Source: Tethya wilhelma
Lineage: Eukaryota; Porifera; Demospongiae; Tethyida; Tethyidae
Length of the DNA: 64,000 bases
NCBI GenBank assembly: GCA_964030475.1
Contig: CAXIPT010000002.1
Span: forward strand, 12,068,426 to 12,132,425
Reading direction: 5' to 3'
Part shown: piece after piece, positions 56,033-64,000 of the stretch
How positions within the stretch are numbered: position 1 is the stretch's first letter
How the letters are laid out: each line of letters begins with the position of its first letter
The notes under the pieces: model-generated
The model's database searches: none
What the model saw: the letters and a program-made list of their open reading frames with translations, nothing else
Told to the model about the DNA's origin: nothing
Made by a program: the position numbers and the translations under genes

Positions 56033-58117
56033 ATGGGTATCATCCTAACAAAATTAGTGCGTGTTGTCAATGTGCGATACTCACGTCCCTGCCCACTTCT
56101 GAGAAGTGCGCGAAGCTTTCTGACCGAATTGCTCTTCGGTAGATGGGCAATATTCATGGTAAGATTACTTTTACTTTTTTAAAGCCAAAATTGATGTTTT
56201 TTCTCCTCATTTATTTAGCCAAGCAGCCAGAGTCATCATGTACCACTGAAAGGTCTGAACTCAATTTGCTTTGAGTCCTGTGTGGATGGTGGTACAAGTG
56301 TAGGTGAGTGACAAGTTGATGAAATGAATAATTTATTGTATTCAACAAATATTTTGTATCCTCTATCATTCTATTGACTATTATCATGTTCTATTCAGAC
56401 TGCTATGACTCTTGTAATTGCCGCATGCTGGCTCTTGGTCACTTCATCACCTCTGCAGAGACAAAGTCTCTAACCCCTTGTCCAACTAAAGACAAATCTC
56501 CTCTCTCCATCACTGAAAGTAAGTAGCTATAGGTCCGTCACAAATTATTAGCTAACTACATGTCAGTTGTCAGTGACAACTTACAGCAGTATGGTTTGAT
56601 GATAATCAACAGCAACAGTTTACTTTACAATTTCTATTCTCATCCAGGCATCAGTACTAAGTCCAACTCGCTAACTGAGTTCACTTCTCATAGTGAAGTA
56701 GTGGCATCGATAGGTCATGAGACTGAATTGATAGAAGAATCTTTACCAATTCAGTGTGAAGAATTGGTGTCTGCTGCTCAGTCTAATACTAAAGTTGAAC
56801 ACAAACATCTTGATGATTTGTGGTATGCCATGTTATTAATCACTAGCTAGCATCATTTTTCTCTGTTGTAATTCAATGAATCATTTATACCTTTTTTTAA
56901 TTATATTAAAATGGTGAATATTTTTTGCATTCTGTGTTAAAAATTTTTGTGACTGTGAATGTTTGTGTGCACACCTCAGCCTGTGTATGTGCTTTATATC
57001 TCTTCTTTGTACACTGTGCGACATCTCGATATTTCTCACAGCATGCATTTGGTTTAAACTGTTATCAGCACTTGTTTTACTCGCTTGTTCAGTACTTAGT
57101 CTGATAATTTGTTTGAAGTTGTTCTACTAGCTAGCTATAGCTAACAACTTTTGTATTCATCAAAAGAAGGCAATTAAGTTATCGAAACTCATACCTAACA
57201 ATTACTATAGGGCAATGTGGTACAGTAATGTTGCCAATGGGAGACTTGATAGCCTACAACAGTTCAACAAACTTGCCACTATTGGGCCATATTATGAGGC
57301 TCTGAATGCTGGAAACACCCACGATGGTTTGGCCAGTAAAGACCTCACTATTGGAGAGATCCATTCCTTCTTCAAAGAGGGCATCAACCCGACCACAACT
57401 GATGGCTCCAACAAGCGAGGTGGTCAGTGGGTGTTCACTATCAAAGAACCCCTGACTCAGTCCAACACAGAGACTGTGACCAAGACCTGGAAGGAAGTGG
57501 TAAGTAGTGAACTAGCCTATGACAATGGATTGAGATGTCAGCAGTTACTGCTAGGTGAATGGAAACCTGAAACTTTTTTTAAAACATAACAATTTGCTAT
57601 TCAGGTGTATGCTCTAACTGAGGGACAAATGAAACATATGGGCTTCATCAATGGAGCAACATTGGCTACTACAGAGACCGCCACTCATATTAGCCTTTGG
57701 ACCAAACGTGTTCCTAATACGGAACCTAACATGGAGATTTGGTAAGCCATAAACAACCCCCAGTCCACATTCCTCTTACAATTTCACAAATTTAACCCTC
57801 ATAATTATTCATAAATTTTGTTGTTGCAGCATTGATTTCCTGAGAGCCATCTGTAAGGGTAAAGGATATACAATGGAGGACCTCTTGCCATGTGGCAACC
57901 TTGTGCATGTTGGCTACAAGGTGCATGGACTACCACTGAACGTGAACAGTGATTCTTTCATGAATGGCTTTCATATCTCCTTACTGGATGACCCTATTTA
58001 TGTTGAGGTAAATTAATGCTACTGATTTGATCAAAATTTATCATTATACATAAGGCTCATGGCAATTCTTCTTCTGTTGTTATATCATAGGATCTCCAGT
58101 CTCTACTTGAAGAATAA
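56033..58117 (+). CDS. Divergent eIF4E-family protein, 8 exons
   Basis: Exons 56033-56158, 56219-56303, 56399-56518, 56648-56822, 57211-57499, 57604-57741, 57830-58006 and 58091-58117 sum to 1137 nt (378 residues plus stop), in one frame. Residues about 168 onward fit the eIF4E fold: LWAMWYSN (family LWxxWF), FFKEGINP, NKRGGQWVFTI (family KRGGRW), TWKEV and HISLWTKR (family IAIWT). The cap-stacking tryptophans corresponding to human W56 and W102 are absent; the loop after GINP reads TTTDG instead of MWEDE. The basic cap-phosphate residues before IAIWT are also not conserved. The N-terminal 165 residues are unrelated, with a cysteine cluster (DCYDSCNC) and an acidic segment. A role in canonical cap binding is therefore unlikely; a protein-binding or regulatory role is inferred. 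Confidence 0.75.
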
Positions 58118-58539
58118 CCAGAGACAAGCAATCAAACAGCACCGAACATTACTGAATGATAGTATTAATGCATAACTTCTGACTTTTGTAATGAGAGTAG
58201 CAGCTAGTATAATTAATTATGTCCAACACTTTTCCCTGTGGAATTCTGAATAATTTTTATGGTGCTATATATAATCATGTCAATAATTATTGGATCTGGC
58301 AAAAAGCATGGTATAATTATTACAGACATCAATCAAATTGAATTAATAAGCATGCATGTCTCTTACTAACACATACACCTTAATTAATTGGTAAATTCGG
58401 TTAGGGACATCCTCTAATTTGGTTTAGATGCTTTGCTACAAAATGTAATTATAAGATCCGGTGGACTGTTATATACCACATTGTGTGCATGTGCTAAAAA
58501 AATGTAAAATGGTAGCAAGACACTCCACGCACACAAAAA

Positions 58540-58836
58540 GGGGGTGGCATGGTAGCTTGTTCACCATTGACTCGGACTCCCAACCCATTGGTCGGCGGTT
58601 CGAGTCCCTCCAGTGCCACAGGTATTTGTTTCCCATTTTCTCTTTCGAGCTCTGCCTAGGAGTTAACTCAGCTCTACCCCAAAAAATGAGGAGGTGAATT
58701 TCACCGCATCCTTCGGAGGGGATGTAAAGCCGTCGGTCCTGGGGGACCTGCGTTCATTAGCCCTAGGCTATTTGCAGGCCCTCGTTGTGGTAAACCCGAA
58801 GGGGCACTTAAAAAAAAAACAAAAAAAAAAACAACA
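58540..58836 (+). mobile_element. tRNA-derived SINE
   Basis: The head starts GGGGTGGCATGGTAGC (Pol III A box TGGCATGGTAG, 58545-58555) and contains a perfect B box GGTTCGAGTCC at 58597-58607 within a tRNA-like stem ending CCAGTGCCAC. A non-tRNA body of about 190 bp follows, and the element ends in an A-rich tail (58808-58836). The wide A-B spacing suggests a tRNA with a long variable arm (Ser/Leu type). It lies between the eIF4E-like gene and the convergent coiled-coil gene. Confidence 0.8.
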
Positions 58837-59152
58837 CCATATATACCAAAATTGTAGCTCAGCTTTTGAAAATGATTCAATAGATGTTAAGTGACAGTAA
58901 CTGTCACTATTAACATACTACATACATATGTACATACAATGTAAGTACTATACACACATTATGAACAATGCATGTATCTAACACGGAACAAAACACATAT
59001 GGTAGACAGTTATTAATGGAGCTACAGGTGCTGTGAAATGATTTGCTTAGAGTACAGCATTGTGATTCAGAGTATAAAAAGTAATAATTCAAATAATGAC
59101 ACACTGAGCAATGATGAATGCAGTTTATATAACATGACTACATTTAGTTTCA

Positions 59153-59237
59153 TCATGTGAATGGAACTGAGCACACAGCAGCACTCTCGGGTTCAGAGTT
59201 CTCTCCCTCACCTCCATCAGACAGGGGAGAGTCCTGT

Positions 59238-59285
<48 letters not shown>

Positions 59286-62227
59286 GAAAGCATTAGTCTC
59301 AATCAAAATCGGCTCGCTAATGAGGGTACTCCTGATAGATTACTTTAATCATAAGTATACAGCACTTCCCTCTGAGGCCCTCATGAGCAATCAACACATA
59401 GTAGCCTATAATAAGAGCAAAAACCTCACTCTTGACCAGCGAGCGATCCAACCAATGCTGTCTGGACTGAAACTGGTAAAGATAGTCAGGTTTACTTACT
59501 GACCCCTATGTCAGATTCGGTCTCCTTTCTCTCCCCTCCCTTCGTGTGTCTCTTGGAGGAGGACTCCATCTCATCACCATCATACCCCTCTCCGTCCAGC
59601 TCGTCCAACCAGCTCTCCGACATGGTCTGCTCGTAGAACCGTGACTTCTCAAGAGTGTTCAATCTGGGATTGTGTAGAAATGGTTTACAATGGCTTACAG
59701 TCCATTTGTGACTCAGAAACTTCACTCAATAACTTAAATATTAGATTTGGTAAATTGCATGCCAATATCTCTATCGATGGACCTTCCACCACATTCTGGT
59801 GGTGTAGCTTCTAACTATAGAATATCACGGACAAACTTGGTTCACTTGGCTCTCAGACTTTAAACTGATAATGTCCACAAATATCACAGGCCTCGTTCCC
59901 AGACTCCCCCACCCACCAGAGATTGCTAACTGATATGGGGGAATAAGTGGGGGAGTGGTATGTGTAGATGCCAGATCATGTTATGCCTCGGATTGAAGTC
60001 AGTACTAAACTATAAATGGAAACTGACGAAACATTGCACACGTACATACATTAACGCCACCACTCACCTATCCTCTAGGTTGTGCTTATCGGCGTGAAGT
60101 CTCTCCACCTTGTCCAGCAGATGGTCACGATGAGCTTCGACTCTCTTCACCTCTTCTTCCAGCTCTCCCTTCTCCTTCTTGGTCCTCTTCAACTCGGCAC
60201 CGAGAGACTCCAGCTGTGAGGCCTTACTCTTCCCTTCTTTCTTGAGCTTGGCCACTTCTTCCAAAGCTTTGTCTCTTTCCTGAACACATGCAGTGATAGA
60301 GAAGCATGATTTTCATGCGTTGAAAATTCCAGTCGCAAAATGCATAACAATCAGCACACTATCTTTGAGTAATTTCTCAATGGAGATTTCTAAACTCTTC
60401 TTCCAATGCTCATGTATATAAACAAAAGCCTCACTAGTTCAACAATAAAAGTTAAAATTTCATCATAAGTAAATGTTAGGTATGCACCACCAAAGTGCCA
60501 AATTGACTGCACACACATTCCTGGAAACCTAGTACACCTACTATGGCTTTATACCATATAGCTCCAAATTTTCATGGTTCAAAAAGTTCATGAAAAGTCT
60601 GTCGTTGCCGTTTTGAGCTAATTTTCGTGAATCACGATCTCTGAAATTATATTGCCGATATACGGTTTTCTAAATTTACGTGGAGAAAATTTTCGTGATA
60701 CACGGTCAAATCACAAAATTCCCGAAAATTTGGAGCTATACGGTACGCCACAACAGCAAAGTACCACACACAGGCTTGTCAATTCACTGCTTTTGTTGAC
60801 TCAGCATGGACACTCGCGTGCCGTACCTCCTCTTTATCACACATGCACAGTACATGCAGACACTATACCCTATGTACACTTGTACTCACCTCTGTGATGG
60901 TTTTTAGCTTCTTGTTGAGCTCATTGACAGCAGCATTGGACGGGGATGTACGCATCCGCCCCTGTAATTATCAAGAATAGTTGCCAGTGAGTACATGCAC
61001 ACATACACACTGAAGTCCATCTGGTTTGAGAATGACACCAGAAGTGAAATAATGAGATTCATGTAATATATTTCTTATGGGACAAAATAGCTAACTTTTG
61101 ACTGGTAAGGCATAGGAAGCTGGAAAAGCAAACAAAAGAATGGGAAGAATGAGTGCTTTCCACTGGTGCTTGAAATTTTGAAATCCATTGGACATTTAGA
61201 AAGTTATTCAAATTTTTTCTAGAAGCATTCTCAAACCAGATGGACATTAATAGTGCACCTACCACTCGAGTAGTAGTGGTAGTAGTTCTTGGGGTGGCTG
61301 AAGGCAGTGTTGGAGTACCATCATCCAACTGCAATGATAGAAAGATATGACAAATTGTATGCACACAGTGCTCAATAAGGTGGGTCACACATATAGTGTG
61401 AGTGAATGGAATGTGTGAAGCCTGGCTGATCTCTACGAGAAAAAATTTCGATGTAAAACAAACAAAATTTGGAGAGGAATTTAATCTCTGCATTCCTGGA
61501 AGGATCTAGTGTCCACTAATATTAGCCATTGCATCACAATTAAAACACCCAATAAAGCAACTCAACAAATTCACAAAAATTAAGAGCTGTAGATATTTTG
61601 ATGTACTACGCTGTGAGTCTCCACACACAGTGTGTGTGTGTGTATGTGTGTGTGTGTGTGTGAGTGAAAAGTGCACATGTGACTTGTACTTCAATTCAGA
61701 CGACAAATAAAGCCCAATTTGTCGAGGAGCTAATTCAGACCCTCATTACAGCATTAGCCCCAACAGTATAATACTGTATAGCCTCATTCAATCATGTAAT
61801 ATCCTTGAATCCTGACAACATGATAGAGCACCTGTGTTCTCTATCACATGCTCAACTCCATTGATCAATATACAGAGCAACCAAAGCTTCCTTGTAACAG
61901 GATGACTCAATGCCTTTTGTTCACGTTACATCATCACTCCACACAATTCACTGGCTCCATACACACACATACATGGATGTATTGAGAAGAAGACTTTAGA
62001 AACATCCTCTGTTTGTTGTGTTAGTGCCACTAGACAGGCACATTGCGTGCCATGATAACACACACACACATGTACCCTGTACGTAAACCATACCAGTGGC
62101 TAAAAATGGACAAAAACTGTAAAGTGCAGTGTACACCATAAGATAGACACAAGCAACTACACACACACACACATCGCAAGCTGACTCTCTGCAAACTAAA
62201 CCTACTTTCTGTCAAATACTCTCGAGG

Positions 62228-62259
<32 letters not shown>

Positions 62260-62529
62260 GGGGTACTCACCAACCAAACAACACACCACTAATGCACTAC
62301 AAGTGTATTGATCCCTGAGTGTCAGTTAATGATATGTGGGCTACAGAAGCTGTCTGTGTGTGGGGCCATCAGTAACCAGGCAACCATTGGCACAGGAGGA
62401 CCATGCTTATCAGATTGTGTGTACAACACCCGTTAAGTTTCGATACAGTGCATAGTTTCATTACACCCACAAGATAGGGTGTATGTGTGCTACATAAACA
62501 CATCATGAGCAACACAAACAAACTTTCTT

Positions 62530-62578
<49 letters not shown>

Positions 62579-62846
62579 GCCTTGTAACTCTCTCTTTAGT
62601 TTGAGCAAAGCTGTCTTCAGAAATTTGACTTCATTGGCAATTCTGCGATAGTCGTCAGCTTCCAGCAAAACACAGCCCTCCAGTTCATTGATCCCGCTAG
62701 CTGTCAGGGTCTGCTTAGAGCTGCGAATACCTCTGTATATATGTATGCATGTACGTGTGGGTGAACATGTATGCTTGGTTCTCACTTGTTAGTGAACTTT
62801 GATTGCAGAGAGCAATAAGTTGTACAAATGCATGCTGCTATAAAAG

Positions 62847-62922
<76 letters not shown>

Positions 62923-63724
62923 GTACCTGTAAGGTGTTCTAGGAGGAAGTCCCGACCCGACCTTACTAGCAGGCATAGAGACACTCCCACCATCAGTGCT
63001 CTCTTTTCCCCCTCTGACTCCGCCCCCCAGGCTACCTGTCCTCCGATGGACTGGAGTGCTCCGCCCACTTGATGGTGCCGAGGTACGCCCACTACCAGAG
63101 TTGGTACGACGGGCAATGGAAGACCCACTTGCCGCAGTGCTGGAGAGGTCCGATTCCGATTCTATATTGGTCACAGAACGAGGTCGAGGTAGTTCCAAAA
63201 CATGGGAATCGGATTCCTTCTGTTTCAAGTGAATGTCTGACTTTGGTTTTCCTCCTTGGTAAAAAGCTCTTGCAGAATTCGGTCTGTTTGACTTGTCAAT
63301 GCTCGACGAGCGTGTGCGGGGAGCGAGGCTTCTTCCTGATGATGTGTAGAGGTCACTCTTTGTTCTCTCACTGGTGGGGCTCGAAGTGTTGCTACGGTTA
63401 CTAGAGGCCAAGGAGTGGGCGTGTCTTGTTGTGGGTGTGGTCTTGGAACGCCCGATGATGCTCTTTGTCTCGAGCTGAGATGAGTCCCAGGAGGAGTCTG
63501 AGTCTGGCTGAGAGAGCTCGAGAGCTATCTTGTTAAGGTCTGCAGGATCGTTGGTGACGACTACTGAGGAAGGTCTCTTGCCTCTTGGCGGCTCGTTGGA
63601 GGAGGGCTGTGATGAGGACTGTGTGTGTGTGAGAGAGAGAGAGAGATTTGACTTGCAACAGCAAGCTAAGCAACTCTCCTAAAGACTTGCACAACAAACA
63701 CACAAGACAAGTACGGTACAACAT

Positions 63725-63760
<36 letters not shown>

Positions 63761-63816
63761 CTCCAAACATAAGCAATGGTTATGTGTCAACACATTATGA
63801 CTAGCAATGATAACAT

Positions 63817-63849
<33 letters not shown>

Positions 63850-63971
63850 GCAGACCATCAAAACTCACCTTCTGATAAGCCTGACCCTGGTGTCTCTGTG
63901 AAACTGGTGCAGCTGTAGAAAGATGCCCAACTTTACCAAGAGAGCTGGCTCTCTTGAGAGCAAGTTTTTCT
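59153..63971 (-). CDS. Serine-rich basic/coiled-coil protein, 5' end beyond window
   Basis: Exons in transcript order: 63870 to at least 63971 (KLALKRASSLGKVGHLS), 62927-63618 (Ser/Arg-rich, about 230 residues), about 62577-62732 (VLLEADDYRRIANEVKFLKT, heptad-like), 61263-61328, 60890-60961, 60068-60279 (strong coiled coil of about 70 residues, LKKEGKSKASQLESL and following), 59504-59663 and 59153-59233 with the stop at 59155-59153. Phases agree across the last six. The 3' limit of the 62.7-kb exon is unclear: no GT donor follows KRELQ before a (GA)n tract, so a GC donor or read-through into an ER-repeat peptide are both possible. The layout (basic serine-rich front, coiled coil, acidic tail) resembles cytoskeleton- or microtubule-associated proteins, but I recognise no family. 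Confidence 0.65.
59239..59282. repeat. (GT)n microsatellite at an acceptor of the coiled-coil gene
   Basis: In sense orientation this is (CA)n running into CGTACAG, the acceptor of the final exon (59153-59233). Confidence 0.9.
60552..60745. mobile_element. Foldback MITE with TACCATA/TACGGTA ends
   Basis: A 194-bp element with left end TACCATATAGCTCCAAATTT and right end AAATTTGGAGCTATACGGTA as reverse complements. A weaker internal inverted pair (TTTTCGTGAATCACG and GATACACGGTCAAATC) is also present. It lies in an intron of the coiled-coil gene and shares its TAC-N-GTA-type ends with the elements at 33527 and 38079. Confidence 0.7.
62530..62575. repeat. (CT)n microsatellite at the end of a coiled-coil exon
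   Basis: About 46 bases of CT, read as (GA)n in the sense strand directly after the KRELQ-encoding exon. If not spliced out it would encode alternating Glu-Arg. Confidence 0.9.
62849..62919. repeat. (CA)n microsatellite next to a donor of the coiled-coil gene
   Basis: In sense orientation the donor GTACGA of exon 62927-63618 runs straight into (GT)n for about 70 bases. Confidence 0.9.
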
Positions 63972-64000
63972 NNNNNNNNNNNNNNNNNNNNNNNNNNNNN
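63972..64000. other. Assembly gap at window end
   Basis: A run of N that cuts the 5' part of the coiled-coil gene inside a coding exon. Confidence 0.95.

Noticed and set aside
58540..58615. Functional tRNA gene
   Set aside because: The head has A and B boxes but the cloverleaf is imperfect, and it continues into a body and A-tail, so it is a SINE.

Overview
The window is eukaryotic and animal. It has spliced genes with short (about 60-250 bp) GT-AG introns, clear metazoan orthologues (ING3, UBXN6, EPG5) and extracellular modules (LDL-receptor class A, NIDO, Calx-beta). It is AT-rich and gene-dense, with genes nested in introns, many CA/TG microsatellites and several small foldback elements. 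A compact-genome sponge (an Amphimedon-like demosponge) is the best fit; that is an inference, and no species marker was seen. Intron-exon boundaries were placed by eye from splice consensus, reading phase and homology, so treat them as accurate to about 1-2 bases.

Layout, left to right. (1) 203-1165 (+): an intronless ING3 with a PHD finger, followed after only 169 bp by UBXN6 (1335-5996, +, 9 exons), a p97/VCP cofactor that here carries an extra UBZ-like zinc finger. (2) 5997-8111: no gene seen. (3) 8112 to at least 24704 (+): a very large modular extracellular gene with a signal peptide, about 42 intact LDLa domains mostly one per phase-1 exon, a NIDO domain, Gly-Ser linker exons and a run of Calx-beta domains. 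It grew by tandem duplication of multi-exon blocks; one block near its 3' part carries a transposon and is decayed. (4) 24809: a single N where this gene and the opposing EPG5 gene both stop before their natural 3' ends, so real sequence is missing there. (5) 24982-50464 (-): EPG5, the autophagosome-lysosome tether, in about 30 exons and lacking its C-terminal part. Two intronless genes lie inside its introns on the opposite strand: a 1351-residue beta-helix multi-pass membrane protein (27384-31439) and a GNAT acetyltransferase (34713-35723). A 926-base N gap, foldback elements and a 758-bp tandem duplication containing one EPG5 exon also fall inside the gene. (6) 50465-54748: mostly non-coding, with one weak candidate exon. 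(7) 54749-55210: a 3' fragment duplicate of the next gene. (8) 56033-58117 (+): a divergent eIF4E-family protein that has lost its cap-stacking tryptophans. (9) 58540-58836: a tRNA-derived SINE. (10) 59153 to at least 63971 (-): a serine-rich coiled-coil protein, 5' end beyond the window.

Together the genes are a mix of housekeeping functions (chromatin reading, p97-dependent protein turnover, autophagy) and lineage-expanded surface or secreted proteins. The points most worth following are the higher-order exon repeats of the LDLa gene, the beta-helix membrane protein, the duplicated EPG5 exon with donor-like minisatellites, the CA/GT repeats sitting on intron edges, and the cap-site-less eIF4E relative.
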